Of a stretch of 64,000 bases of DNA, positions 35,161 through 46,703 are shown piece after piece; position 1 is the stretch's first letter, and the number at the start of each line of letters is the position of its first letter. The notes below the pieces were generated by a model. That model was not told the origin of the DNA. It did not search any database and was given only the letters and a program-made list of their open reading frames with translations. Position numbers and translations under genes: made by a program. The stretch is from assembly GCA_930367215.1 (NCBI GenBank), contig OV884059.1:30123882-30187881 (forward strand), given 5' to 3'. Origin of the DNA: Pollenia angustigena. Lineage: Eukaryota > Arthropoda > Insecta > Diptera > Polleniidae.

Positions 35161-35320
35161 CATAAATCGATAGATGTTTTATCTGGTGTACCACAAGGTA
35201 GTCATCTTGGACAATTGCTGTTTACCCTTTTTATCAATGATCTTCCTAACGTGATAAAATTCTCTAAAGTCTTAATGTATGCGGATGATGTAAAATTGAG
35301 ACTTTTTTTACTCTTTGTTT
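35161..35320 (+). pseudogene. Jockey-group LINE reverse transcriptase fragment
   Basis: The plus strand encodes SGVPQGSHLGQLLFTLFIND followed by LPNV and VLMYADDVKL. These are the RT blocks with the catalytic YADD. Nothing else of the element is found beside it. Confidence 0.8.
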
Positions 35321-36040
35321 TTACGTAAGAAAACTAATATTGCTATTAGAATAAGATTCGAGAAGTTTTATTTTTTCTCATCACATCAGTGACCTACCTT
35401 AATGGACAACCAGCCAGCCAGCCGGACGAACATCGTTAGATCAATTCAGAAAGTGATTCTGAGTCGATCGGCATACTTAAAGGAACATTTTAAGGTGTTA
35501 CAAACATTACCATAAAGCCACAATACCCTCTTCACTATTGTAGTGTAAATAAAAATAACTGCTTAAGGTCCATTATTGCAACATACTGATAATGTACCTG
35601 ATAGTTAACTTGAAAAATAGCTATCGTGAACGATAATGTGACCATTAAGTTTTCTCCATTATTACAACTATTCGATAAAATGAAAAATATAATTTATATA
35701 CTGTGGCAACAGTGTTCTAGATACCGACTACTTTTGGTAGTTTTAAAGTTGCCGCGGCAAGGACTTACTTTTGTTTATTTCTTTAACTATTTTTTTTTTT
35801 AATTTTATTTTTATTCATTTTTGACCAATTTTCAGGATTGATATTAAAACACATTTACATATGGGGGATTTCATGTCAAGTGACACAATTTTTAAATCGA
35901 TGTCTACCGATTTGGATGAAATTTGCACCAAGGTTAGTCCTTGTCAAAAGTTTGATCAAATTAGTCAAAAGTTTGATCAAATAGCTATCGAAGCTACTAA
36001 GGACAAATTTTGCTAACACCAATAGGTAATAAGTTACATG

Positions 36041-36943
36041 CACTGAAAGAATTTTCTTCGCAATACCAATGAATTTTGACATTAATCCCATGAAAAATTG
36101 CATTAAAAAGGAACCTATGCAGCGCTTCGTTGGATCGATGAAACCTGTTTCATTAAAAGGATTTAATGAAACATTACATTAGATCTATGAATATTATTCA
36201 TTATTTTATTTTTTATTTTTTTTTAATTATTTTTTTTTATCTTTTCTTTTTTTTATTTGACTTTATTTTGAATTTTTTTTTTCTGTCTCTGGCGGGATAC
36301 GATCGCGCAACCTCGGTGCTGAACAGACTAGCTCGCTACCAGCTTGTCTACCGGGGCAGTGTAGTTTTTGTATTAAAAAACTATGTTTTTTACTCAATTA
36401 AGAGCGTAAATAGGAGATTAAATTGTCCATAATAACAATAACAACGTTGATTGAAAGTGGATTGAAAGTTTTTGTTTCATTAATTATAATGACATTTTTA
36501 TTGTCATAATGAAAATTTAAATTTATGAGGGCAATTATTGAAATATGTTGCTTTTATAAAAAATTTTTTGGATTTCATAAATTTAATGGCATACATGTAA
36601 CATTCGATGTATGAAATTATTAAATCTTACATTTTTTAAATAACAATTAAACATTTTTTTAAGGAAACTATAATTTTTTATTAATTTATGAATATAGTTA
36701 TGTTTGTATATTGTTTTTTTATGTTCCCAATTAAAATTTTTTGTTTAACTTAGACAAACTTAAGTTTTCATATATCCAATGAAAATTTTCAACGTAATTA
36801 CGAAATCCAATGAAGCGATTTTAACGAAAAAACTTCATTATAACTATGAAATTCCATTTAGACAATGAACATTTTCATTTACCCAAGGAAAGTTTTTTTA
36901 TGAAAATGATTCATTAAATATATGAAGCATTTTTCTTTCAGTG
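36041..36943. mobile_element. CACTGAAAGAA inverted-repeat element (nested)
   Basis: CACTGAAAGAATTTTCTTCG at the left and TTTTTCTTTCAGTG at the right are inverted. The body has many CAATGAAAATTTTCA-type words in both orientations. The target duplication is not clear. It carries a reverse-oriented SINE at 36283. Confidence 0.6.
36283..36368 (-). mobile_element. tRNA-derived SINE head (second family), reverse copy
   Basis: Its reverse complement reads GACAAGCTGGTAGCGAGCTA, GCACCGAGGTTGCG and TATCCCGCCAGAGAC, matching the head at 34372. The B box is damaged (CGATCGTATCC). Confidence 0.7.
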
Positions 36944-37565
36944 TGGATGAGAAAGAACACCTGTATGGCCAAAATGTCAAACTTTAACCCTCTCTAACTC
37001 AGAAACTTTTTGACCGATCTTGTTGAAAATTTGGGTCTAAACTAATATCTAATAGGACTAACCTTGCTGCAAATTTCATCCAAATCGGAAGACATCGATT
37101 TAAAATTGGGTCACTTGACATGAAATCCCACATATGTTTAAATCGTTTTAATACAAACTAAAAACTTAAGTGAAACTGAAGTCACCGATGTGGTACATTT
37201 AAATTCAACTTTATAATCGTAAGCCAATATATGCCCAATTGATTAAGTTTCATTAAAAGCAGATGTCAATTTTATGGCTTTATTTTTGTTTTTACGGCAA
37301 TTTTGTTTTTTGCTTTTGATAAATTATGCTTTTTTGAAAAAGTTTGCAAAATTCAATTTGTCAGAAAACTGTTATTCAAGTTACCATATTTTCGGCAGAA
37401 TATATGGCAGCTTCAAATTCTTAAAGTTGACTTGTAAAGTTACCATGAAGAAAAACCTGCTGTAAGTTTATCAGTCATTTTTTAGGTAAATGTTTACTTG
37501 TAAAAACCAAAAATTTTTATCTATCAGATACCATCCTAAAAATATCTATTTGTAAGTTGTAATAG

Positions 37566-38590
37566 TTTAACGAGTTTCAGCTCAATTCAGGGGTACCGCA
37601 AGGTTCTGTCCTTTCTCCTACGCTATTTCTTATGTTTCTTAATGACCTTCTTAATCATACTTCAAATCCTATCTACTCTTTTGCAGATGACAGCAACATT
37701 TGTCATTCATATTCCTTCGATCATAGGCCAAGCCTTGTTGAGATTGGGGGCAAAAGGCAGAATATGAATGACACTCTTAATCAGGACCTGGCTGCAATCT
37801 CTGAGTGGGGTCTAGCGAATAGGGTCGAATTTAATGCACACAAGACCCAATGTTGTATGTTGACCCATAGACGGGCCGTGGGACCAACTATGTCATCTGT
37901 ATTAATGGGTGGCATTGACATTGAGGAATCGGATACTCGTGATGTTCTGGGCATGAGAATACAGTACGATGTCCGCTGGAATAAACACGTTTTTAAAGTG
38001 TCGAAAGAGGCATTCAAGTGTTAAGGTTTTTTTAAAACGGTGCAAGACTTACTTCACTTCATCCGATGGAATACAACTCCCATATATGGGCAGGAGCTTC
38101 AAAGTCTATTTTGAACCTTCTGGACCGTGTACAAAGGAGGGCGGTGAAGCTCATCAATGACAGTAGGGTATCCAACTCTATTGACTCATTGAAGCATCGT
38201 CGGAATGTGGGTTGTGTGACACTTTTCTATCGATATTACCATGGGAAGTGTTCCACTGAGATAAGTGAACTTATTCCACCCGCCCGAGTATTTCTTCGTA
38301 ATACTCGCTCATCCAGTGGATCACATCCGTTTGTAGTCGATTGTCCTGTGTTTCGCACAACGCATTATAGAGAAAATTCGTTTTTCAGGCGAACTATCCG
38401 TATGTGGAATAAACTTCCCGCAGAGGTCTTCCCCGGTACTTATAATTTATTAAGATTCAAGTCAAATGTCCACAAACACTATTCCCTCTTTCCTCCTTCC
38501 CAAACCTTATTTTCCCGATCAACACAATGCACTGCATATATAGGTGGCATCCCCTGAGTGTTGGTTTATCGTTAAAAAAAAAAAAAAATT
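37566..38590 (+). mobile_element. 5'-truncated CR1/Kiri-like non-LTR retrotransposon
   Basis: It starts inside the reverse transcriptase at SGVPQGSVLSPTLFLMFLND. YSFADDSNICHS (37669) holds the catalytic FADD. After a frameshift and small deletion near 38020-38066 the frame 38066-38557 gives MEYNSHIWAGASKSILNLLD, RVQRRAVKLI, LFYRYYHGKCS, NTRSSSGSHPF and FFRRTIRMWNKLP, the typical C-terminus of this group. The 3' end is GGTGGCATCCCCTGAGTGTT followed by A15 at 38573-38588. It is well preserved, so probably young. Confidence 0.85.
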
Positions 38591-38600
38591 GTGGCCCTTA

Positions 38601-39073
38601 AGGTGGAAGTGCATAACACGCGTTAGTTCGTCGACGAGTATAGTGCGTTTAAAAACTTTAGCGCGTAAAAAATTGCAAGTTACACAACACGCGTTACAAA
38701 AGCCATTCCTGTCAGCTGTTTTTTATTTGTTTACTTATTTGTGCATTAAAAACGGATTCGAAAGTATATCAAGATTTTGTTATTTTATTGAATTTATTCT
38801 TTTTATATAAATATTGTATGTTTTTTAAGCTCTTCAATACGTTTTTCTTTCATGGTCCACAAATTTGTTAAATTATTCTTTTTATTGTCAGCTGATTACT
38901 TGTCAAAAATACACAACGCGTTAAAAAGTTCAAAGTTAACTAACTTTCTGGCGCAAACGCGTCTAAATATTTTGCATGTAGCCTGTTCTATGAAAATTCA
39001 CTAGTTTAACTTTTTTTTTTGACAGAAGACGACAAACCGCGCGCGCACTAACGCGTGTTATGTACTTCTACCT
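38601..39073 (-). mobile_element. Harbinger-like MITE with TTA duplication (copy 2)
   Basis: AGGTGGAAGTGCATAACACG and TAACGCGTGTTATGTACTTC plus TACCT form the ends; TTA flanks both (38598-38600, 39074-39076). It is the reverse complement of copy 1 at 5325-5878 along its length (AGCTGACAGGAATGGC, AATCAGCTGACAATAAAAAG, CTTTCTGGCGCAAACGCG) but lacks the tandem left-end duplication. It sits just after the poly(A) of the Kiri-like LINE. Confidence 0.85.
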
Positions 39074-39152
39074 TTAGTGTGACAAGGTAATATGCAAAGA
39101 GTAATTTTTATTGCGATCTCCGCTCTAAATTGAGCAGAATCACCATAACACA

Positions 39153-39406
39153 ATTGGAGGGATTCACAAGGTGTGCTATTAAGTCATATCGTCATAATGT
39201 CCTAAATAATATTTTACAATTGTTTAAAAAAAAATACTGTTGTGTTTTAAACAAAATAAAAATTTTAATGCTGTGTTCATTGATTCGTCAGTACAGTAAA
39301 AATCCAAATTATAAGCGGTTGCTTACAGCAGTCATATATGTATCTTTTAATTATTTTAACACATATGACTTTAAAACTTTACGACTACCTTGTGAATCCC
39401 CCAAAT
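39153..39406. mobile_element. MITE with GGGATTCACAAGGT ends
   Basis: ATTGGAGGGATTCACAAGGT and ACCTTGTGAATCCCCCAAAT are inverted; AAGTCATAT / ATATGACTT continue the arms. It is 254 bp long and non-coding; the 92-codon ORF overlapping it is chance. Confidence 0.75.
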
Positions 39407-39515
39407 GATTATAAGTAGTTTCAGTAGTTTTTGTTTTTTTTTTAAATGAAATATTAAAACAACAATAACAAGCAAGTAACTATTAAATAATTGTAAGACC
39501 ATAAAGAGAGTAATT

Positions 39516-40018
39516 ACCCTGCGGGGAATTTGTGTCAATTGGTTTTAAGACACTTATCCCGTGACAAGTGAAAGCAGTTTTATAATATAAAGGAACGAAT
39601 TGTGATAGGTTAAAACAGAACATATCACTTAACTGGTGATAATGTGCTAAAAGAGTAGTTACTCCAGAAGGTAATTGACAAACAACTTGTCATGTAACTG
39701 GATTTTGTGTGGGTAATGACTGATTGATTCTACCTGTTTCTATTACTTTAAATGAAGGGGATCCGCCCTAATAACATGGTTCATTTGGGACGATATTTGC
39801 GACAGGCATTATTTTAACTGAAATTGAATGTGTCCATTTAGGGTGTTTCTGTGACTTGTTAAAAAGCGTCAAAAAGGTGCCAATTAACACCCTCGTAGGA
39901 CATCGCTATGTTAAAGTGACAAGTCCCCTTCATATAAAGTGTTAGAACTCGAACCGGTCCCTATCACTGTAGAACTGTCACGTGACATGTTAAGTGTTTG
40001 TTCCCTTTCCTCTAGGGT
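39516..40018. mobile_element. ACCCT..AGGGT element with 7-bp duplication AGTAATT
   Basis: AGTAATT stands at 39509-39515 and 40019-40025. The ends are short (ACCCTGCGGGGAA / TTCCTCTAGGGT approximately). Several GTGACAAGT/ACTTGTCA words in both orientations fill the body. It is non-coding; superfamily open. Confidence 0.6.
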
Positions 40019-40876
40019 AGTAATTAATGCATACGACTAGTGATGTCGGATAAGGTCATTTACCCCCAAATTGGCGATTTTTTTGAAAAAGGCGATAAAA
40101 ATTTTGATTTTTGTTGTTTATTTTTTTTTAATTATGGGCATTTTTTGTGTTTTTTAAAAAGTAGTTTTTTCATATTTTTTTTTTCTGTGAAACAAACGAT
40201 GATTCTGCACTTATATTTGTACTAACTAGTAGAGAACATCTATTAATATCAATTTATATATTTCTTCAAAATTGCTTATTATCTTAGGATAGATTGAAAT
40301 TTAAACAAAACTTTTTTAACTAAGCAACTAAAACCATCTTTTAAATAATTCCTAATGTCTGGAGAGCCAGCCGTCTTTCACTCAAGTAATGAAATTTTTT
40401 GTGTTGAGTGTATTTAGCTAAGATGTAACAAAAGTAATTGAGGTGAAAGAAACTTATTCATCCTACTTGTAGATTCAATGGAAATCGTCGCCCATGATTT
40501 TGAAGTAGAAATGAAACCGATAGATTCAGTGTTGTTATTATCTGTAAAGATATTGTTTTTTGTTAAAGCGTTTTCCACCAAATCTAAATATTTTTTTACA
40601 CTTACAAACATTTTGCTCCAAATATATGTAGGTATCCTGTAACCCATAAGGACAACCCAATTTCAACTTAATTATAAAAATAATTCAACCTGTTATGAAT
40701 ATCAATTTTTCAGCAGACATTTATGAATTACAATAGGGGAAACTGCCGTTTGTTAAATGGAAAGATTAATTTGACGTACACAAATTTAATTTAAAATGTT
40801 ACCCCCTAGAAATATGACAATACCTAAAAAACTAAGAAATGCAAAATTTTGAGTGAACAAAAAAAGATTTATGTAT

Positions 40877-41002
40877 GTGCTGTTTTCACAACACAAGTGA
40901 TTGAACATGTAGTAAAATTTATATAAAAAGCACTCAGTTTTTTTAAGTGTTTTTCAATTAAATTTTACTATACTTTAAATCTTGTGTTGTGAAAACAGCG
41001 CA
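40877..41002. repeat. Long imperfect hairpin
   Basis: GTGCTGTTTTCACAACACAAG (40877) pairs with CTTGTGTTGTGAAAACAGC (40981), and the arms extend through AGTAAAATTTA/TAAATTTTACT to a loop around 40935-40945. The stem is about 58 bp. It is probably a short MITE; a small-RNA precursor is also possible. Confidence 0.7.
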
Positions 41003-41384
41003 TTGGAGGTGTCTCAAGGCAATTTTTATAATATTTGTCAAATATTTTAAAATTCGTAAAAGTTTTATGCCAAATGATACATAAATCGAAATATAGAAAC
41101 AATTATAGGCAATTAGGTATAAAAACCCCAACTCGCTTAAGAATTGGCCTAATAATAAATAATTCCCCAGATAACTAATGAGCCAATTATTACTTGACCG
41201 AGGAATTCCAGCGGACACTTTAAAGATTTTTAAAATTAATTTCTGTTATATAATTTTTTTATTCAAAAGAGTCAAAATTGTGAGTTATGGAAAAAGTGTT
41301 TTTTTTTTTGTTGGATGGCGTTAACCTGTCTTCAGGTGATGTCAAAAACGGAGATGGTGTTTTCCAAATCACTTATTTCAAATC

Positions 41385-41525
41385 CGCAGCTCAGCCAAGA
41401 ATAAAAAATATTACCAATAAATATTAATTTATATCATGTTGTAAAGTTCCTTCATTCAGTGAAATAATTAATAAATGAAAATAAAATTTGACGAACTAAA
41501 GCCTGACTTAATTTTAAAATTAAAA
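41385..41525 (+). mobile_element. SINE tail copy (same family as 13983-14653)
   Basis: CAGCTCAGCCAAGAATAAAAA, ATCATGTTGTAAAGTTCCTTC, ATTTGACGAACTAAAGCCTG match the other SINE copies. The head is lost or diverged. Confidence 0.65.
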
Positions 41526-41610
41526 ATCGACAGTTCAACTGAAAAATCACAATTTTTCTTAAAATAGCTATGGCAAAAGCTCTGTTTGGTTATTCTGTTA
41601 TTGAGTGATA

Positions 41611-42787
41611 TTTTTAGGGCCGATGTTGAATGCGAACCACACCTAAACATCAAGTTTTTTTCTGCATTTCATTTGACATTTCTCAATTTCAGACTAACTC
41701 AATTTGAACCATGTAAATTTACACAGTCGAGCAACGCATTAAAGTTATTCAAACTTATTACGAAAATGGGCGTTCAAATCAAAATGCATATCGTGCATTT
41801 CTTGATGTTTTCGGTCAATTTAATCATCCAAATGTGCGTACAATCGGAAAAATCGTGCAAAAATTTGAGCAAACCGGGTCTGTAGGAGATGTGAAAACGC
41901 CAGTGCATGCTCGAACAGCTCGTACTGCAGAAAATATTGGTGGTGTTCGCGATAGTGTGGTTGAAGAGCCCTCCACTTAAACTCGGCGTCGTGCCCAACA
42001 ATTGCACCTCTCACGCTCGTCGTTGACGAACATTATTCATAAAGACTTGCATTGACACGCTTACAAGGTTCAATTGACTCAAGAGCTAAAGCCTCTTGAC
42101 CATTCCAAACGTCGTCAATGGTCAGAATGGCTGCAAGAAATGACAACAGCGGATAATCAATTTTAGAAGAAAATCATCTTCAGTGATCAGGCACATTTTC
42201 ACCTCAGTGTATTCGTCAATAAGCAGAATTGCCGCATCTGGACGAATGATAATCCAAGAGTGATTGTCGAAAAACCAATGCAACCACAAAAAGTGACTGT
42301 TTGGTGCACAGACCGTATTTTCTCCAAAATGCTTGAATTGGAACATATGGATGTGGACGATATGTGGTTTTAACAACACGGTGCCACTTGCCACACAGCT
42401 AACGAAATAATGTCACTTTTGCGCGACAAATTCAATGGCCGTGTTATCTCACGTGGTGGTGATGTCAATTAGCCGCCAAGATCATGTGATTTGACACCGT
42501 TGGATTTCTTTCTTTGGGGTTATTTGAAAGAAAAGGTGTACGTCGATAAGCCAGCAACAATTCAAGAGCTAAGGGGTGAGATAATACGGCACATTAACGG
42601 CATAGAACCTCAGTTATACCTCAGCGTCATAAACAATTTGGACCATCAGATGTAGGTGTGCCGCCGTGGTCGCGATATTTAGTTCTAAACATAATTAAAC
42701 CATACCAATATTATCATAATAAAAAGAAATGACAATAATTTCCTAAATAACTTGTGTTTTATTCAAAATCAACAACGGCCCTTAAAA
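41611..42787 (+). mobile_element. Rosa-like (DD41D) mariner with broken transposase
   Basis: TTTTTAGGGCCGATGTTGA at the left and TCAACAACGGCCCTTAAAA at the right are the inverted ends. The coding part starts ATG at 41711, next codon a stop, then IYTVEQRIKVIQTYYENGRS, RTIGKIVQKFEQTGSV, a helix-turn-helix region, FSDQAHF (first Asp), and QHGATCHTANE, SCDLTPLDFFLWG. The spacing between the second catalytic position and the Asp of PLD is 41 residues, as in rosa-type mariners. The second Asp is His here, several stops are present, and the segment between VTVWC and the second block is shortened. It is dead. Confidence 0.85.
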
Positions 42788-42789
42788 TT

Positions 42790-43880
42790 TTGACCCCGTG
42801 ACACTTCTAATTATTGTAATGTCAGCCTTAACATCACTCGGGCAAACTGTCATCTGGTGAAATTTTGCCGTCAATGGGATGACACATCGGCATCACAGAA
42901 ATATACTTTTATACTAAATTAAAATGAAAAAACAAAGTGTTTGTGTGTATGTGTGAGTGAAAGAAAGAATGAAAAACGGATGTTATAACAGGTGTAAGCA
43001 AACTTGTAATACGAAAAAACACAAACTTACATTCGTAGCTTTATTTAATTTAATAAATAAGACCCCTAATAACTTAAGAAGAGAGTTAGTTGCATTTGAA
43101 TATATAATAAAGACAATGCTGATAACGATGATGATGATTATGAGGAAGTACTAAACTTCAAGTACTACTACTGACTGACTCTACTACTGTGAAATGTAAC
43201 TGGACTTTTGTAATATGAATACAAATACGACAATGAAACAAAACAAATGTATTTTGTACGAAAATTTGTCTGCAGTGTTTGTTGTTTTCTTTTTATTGTT
43301 TTTTGTACAACATAAAGTAGTTCTCTCGTACATCATTGTTGGTTGTCATAATGTTGGGGTCTATTTGTCGTATTGTGTTGTCTTTATTTTGCATTTCTTT
43401 CATATTAAACAAAATCCAAATAAAAAAAAGGCAAAGAGGAACACTGGCAGGAAAATAAGTGATGTGTATGATTAAAATGTCTCCAACATGGCATAAGAAC
43501 AGCATAAACTAAAATAAAATGACAATGCATGACTACACTTTAAGTATTGTACATACACACTAACGTATTTACTTATTTTTTTTTTTTTTTTGAACATACC
43601 AACCATACTTTGTGCTCCCTTGTGTATAAACTTAATATCTTGTACTTTTATTCTAAAACACAATTATATTCAAGTATTTGCTATTTTTTCTACTACTACC
43701 ACTTGTTTTGTTGTTGTTCATCATAATATGAATACATTTTTATATTAAATTGTTGTGCAGTTGCTGTTGTTAAAGTGACATCGTTTTTCCTTATTATGAA
43801 TACCATAAACGATAAGGAGGTATTTTAGCTTAATAAAGGTATTAAAGCTGGCTTCTTTTTTTAAGGAAGTCTTTTGAATA
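42790..43880. other. AT-rich stretch, no supported gene
   Basis: Small ORFs here (for example 42957-43154 and 43215-43475) have no motif, unusual composition only (Lys/Asn or Phe/Val runs), and no neighbours in frame. The T14 run at 43579-43592 and TTG-rich parts look like ordinary intron or intergenic fly DNA. Confidence 0.5.
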
Positions 43881-43889
43881 AGTAGCTTT

Positions 43890-44005
43890 TGCTTTGAGCA
43901 CAACTCCCAGCTATATCCTCTCTTTGTAGATTTGGAACAAGCTTTCGATAAGGTTTCTCATATTATTATTTGGTATGCTCTCGCTATGAAAGATAAACGA
44001 AAACA
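43890..44005 (+). pseudogene. RTE/Jockey-type LINE reverse transcriptase fragment
   Basis: The plus strand encodes LYPLFVDLEQAFDKVSHIII followed by WYALAMKDK, the FIDLEKAFDRV block with the first catalytic Asp. It is a short isolated fragment. Confidence 0.7.
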
Positions 44006-44164
44006 AGAAGTTAGGTCAGGCAAGGTAGAAAGGCCGATGGGAAGTCATCATCACAGCCTCACCCAGCGCCCAATATGGTCCATTTGGACGCCTTAGTTTG
44101 TGAAAGGATACGGATAAGAAAACAAAAGGTGGTGAAAGCTCAAGAATAAAAAAAGTAGTGGAAA

Positions 44165-44420
44165 ATAGGAAAACCCTGTTAAACAGAAATCTGTTCTACA
44201 TGAACCCAATGCCAAGTCTCATTTTGCGCAGCCAGGCCATTCCCATTACGAATCTCGTAAGATTCCCGAGACCACAACTCGGACATATCCCAATTAGTCT
44301 AAGAATCGACTACCGAGCCAACTCAAACTGCTGCTCTGCAGCCTGGGGCAGTTACACAGAATGTGCTCAAATGTCTCTAACCCGCCCCACACTGGGGATT
44401 TTTGTATGGAGGTGAGGAAA
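44165..44420 (-). pseudogene. LOA/R1-like LINE, C-terminal zinc motif fragment
   Basis: The minus strand reads CGAGLETFEHILCNCPRLQ, the C..C-x-H-x-C ('E..EH.L..CP') motif at the C-terminus of LOA and R1-group pol proteins. Sequence on both sides cannot be assigned with confidence. Other LOA/R1-type pieces lie at 47900-57075. Confidence 0.65.
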
Positions 44421-44448
44421 AAAGTATATTTTTCAAAAAATATAATGA

Positions 44449-44778
44449 TTTCATTACAAATTTAGTTTTATTTATATAGTAATACACAAAAGTAATCAAA
44501 ATAAAGAAAGAGAAATATATATCGTTACCTACAATGTAAAAAGCCCTAACTAACAAAAAAAAAATGTAAATGATTTTTTTAATTCATTATTTATTTTAAA
44601 TCTATTTTTAATTTCATCACAAACTTAGTTTTATTTATATAGTTATATACAAAAGTAATCAAAATAAAGAAAGCTAGACAAATGTATATCGTTACCTACA
44701 ATGTAAAAAGCCCTAACTAACAAAAAATTTAAATGATTTTTTTAATTTTTAATTTATTATTTATTTTAAATCTACTTT
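44449..44778. repeat. Direct tandem duplication, 163-bp period
   Basis: TTTCATTACAAATTTAGTTT (44449) and TTTCATCACAAACTTAGTTT (44612) open two units that share ATCGTTACCTACAATG, AAAAGCCCTAACTAAC and TATTTATTTTAAATCTA. It lies immediately downstream (minus sense) of the Transib-like ORF and may be its duplicated 3' untranslated or terminal region. Confidence 0.8.
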
Positions 44779-44786
44779 TTAATTTA

Positions 44787-46590
44787 TTATTCTAAAAGAG
44801 CCTTAACTTCGTCGCTTATATCACTATGCTTTTTCTGGCTAAATGAAGGAGTCAAGTGTGAGATCATGGGATCTGATGTTACCATCATTCGGTGCATAAT
44901 ATCTTCGTTCGTGGCAATTCGACTGCATTTTCTGGAGTGTCTAAGGCGATATTTTTTATAGTCTTTGTTACGACTTTCCTGAGCCTCTTCGGATAATAAG
45001 CCTACAGGAAAAATACACTTTTCAATTATATATTTTCCATGAATCAGAATTTTGTGGAGTGTTGGTGGCATATTGTACCACTCGTACAGTGCAACAAACT
45101 TTTTTGCCGTCTCCAGACAAAAATCACCAAATTTTTTCGGATCTAGTGCCTCGGTAATGGTTATAGCTTCGAGAATTGTTGAAAACCTCTTGATTATGTC
45201 TTCATCTAGACCCGTGATTTCGGAAATTAAAGCAGGATTAGCAAAGAATCTTCGTGACGTATTTCCTGAATATGTCGTACCAGAGCCTTGTTTAACAGTA
45301 TCAACCTGTATTCCAATTTTCTCTTTAATTTCACGCTTTATCAAACATTTTCGGGCTTCTCTTATCGGACGAGTATTTGAGTCGACTCTTCCACGTTTAA
45401 ATTCAAGATTGTAAGCTACATGCAAAAGACACTCCATCAGCTTAATACGCGCATGAAGTGGTGACATACCAAATTGCAGTGCTTGTTCATTTACGGGCAT
45501 AGCTTGAACTTCTTCGATTTTATTCATCTTGGATGTTGTTGCTCCACAAATAAAACAAGAAGATGCTGCTGGTGTCTCTGTTACTGATTGTGCTGTCTTG
45601 CCGTCAATCATTGTAAAATATAATTCATGTTTAACTTTAAAGTTACGATTATTTACTGTTAACTCAAATTCTTTTAGTTGAGATATCTCCTCATCGACTC
45701 TTCTCTTTTCTTCTCGTATAACTTGAGGTGTCTCTTTAACTCTTTAATTTATTTATGTCATCACTCAATGATAATTTTAGTGGTACAACTGATGTCATAT
45801 ATAAATGAGAGTCAGAAATTTGATCATCTGAAAACCTCTGTTGGTATTCGCTTTGACCAGATGCCCCATCACATCCCCATTTATAGTACATTGTTAGATT
45901 TCCGCTTTTAATATTATTTATTTCCTTTACTGATTTGGTCTCTAGTACTCTTTTAGCAGTATGATCCAACAGATTTTGCAGAGGTACACTGCCTGAACTT
46001 TCAGTGATAGAAATTTCTAGAGGATAACTGTTAGTTTTTTCTTTCGTGAGTTGTTTGTATGGTACGAGTATGTTATATCCTTCATTTTGTAACCAATGCA
46101 TTAGATACTCGTATTTTTCTTTTGTAAATTCAAGCTTTGTAAACATCCCCAAAGTTTTTAATGTACAAATTTTGTGGTTGGTTTTTGAAATATTAGAAGA
46201 AAAATCAATTACTTCTTGAGGAAACATAGAACGTACTTCATCCCTTTTGTATCGTTTGGCGCGATTACAGCACTCCTCAAACGATTTGCGGGGCCGACCA
46301 AGTGCAGAACTGGTAGAACATTCAGCCTCAGTAAACTTAATTGTAAATGTGCCTTCAAGCCAATTTACATTCTTTTTTTCAAATCGCGACTTCGTACGGT
46401 TAGAATCCTGCCATCTTTGTTTGAAGTTATAGTAAAAGTGTTTATATATTGTATCCAAAATTTCACATGCTCTAGTATCGTTTAAGCCAACGTGCAATTG
46501 TTGCAAAAACTGTTTTAATTTTGTTCTGTCTTTGTCAAATTCCAGAAGCTTCGAGCATAAAACCCCATGAGAAACAGAAAAACTTTCCAT
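44787..46590 (-). pseudogene. RAG1/Transib-like transposase, nearly intact
   Basis: Two long minus frames follow each other: 46590-45736 (284 codons) and 45611-44787 (274 codons). The 124-bp gap is open in the second frame (ETPQVIREEKRRVDEEISQL), so only one frameshift near 45745 separates them. Together they give about 600 residues. Features recall RAG1/Transib recombinases: CDGASGQSE (D241 of part one, comparable to RAG1 D600), MIDGK (near D708), CFIC (zinc, C727/C730), HKILIH at residues 186-191 of part two (H937/H942) and SEEAQESRNK with E212 (E962). Spacing H to E is 21 residues, 20 in RAG1. It acts in the nucleus on DNA ends if expressed. No TIRs of the CACNNTG kind were found nearby. 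Confidence 0.75.
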
Positions 46591-46703
46591 TGCCGTAAAA
46601 CTCTTGGTCCTTAGTTTCAGTTATAATTAAATAATTTCGCGTTCGCCAGCACTTGTTGAATGACAAAAATCGATCAGTGAACACCTATAAATACTACGTA
46701 AGT

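Larger units (their letters stand above)
35864..37129. mobile_element. GGGGATTTCATGTCAAGTGA inverted-repeat element, 7-bp duplication
   Basis: ACATATG stands at 35857-35863 and 37130-37136. The inverted ends of about 80 bp share GATTTCATGTCAAGTGAC, AAATCGATGTCT.CCGATTTG and GATGAAATTTGCA. It has no transposase. Nested inside is a CACTGAAAG element that carries a SINE. The terminal design matches the element at 30055, with different interior. Confidence 0.85.

Noticed and set aside
39130..39408. Plus ORF of 92 codons
   Set aside because: It nearly coincides with a MITE and both its ends are the MITE terminal repeats.
39880..39920. Piece of a LOA 3' region (GTAGGACATCG.TATGTTAAA) like 52746
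   Set aside because: The match is about 20 bp only; too short to call homology.
42957..43475. Small plus ORFs as possible host peptides
   Set aside because: No start context, splice sites or motif; composition follows local base bias.
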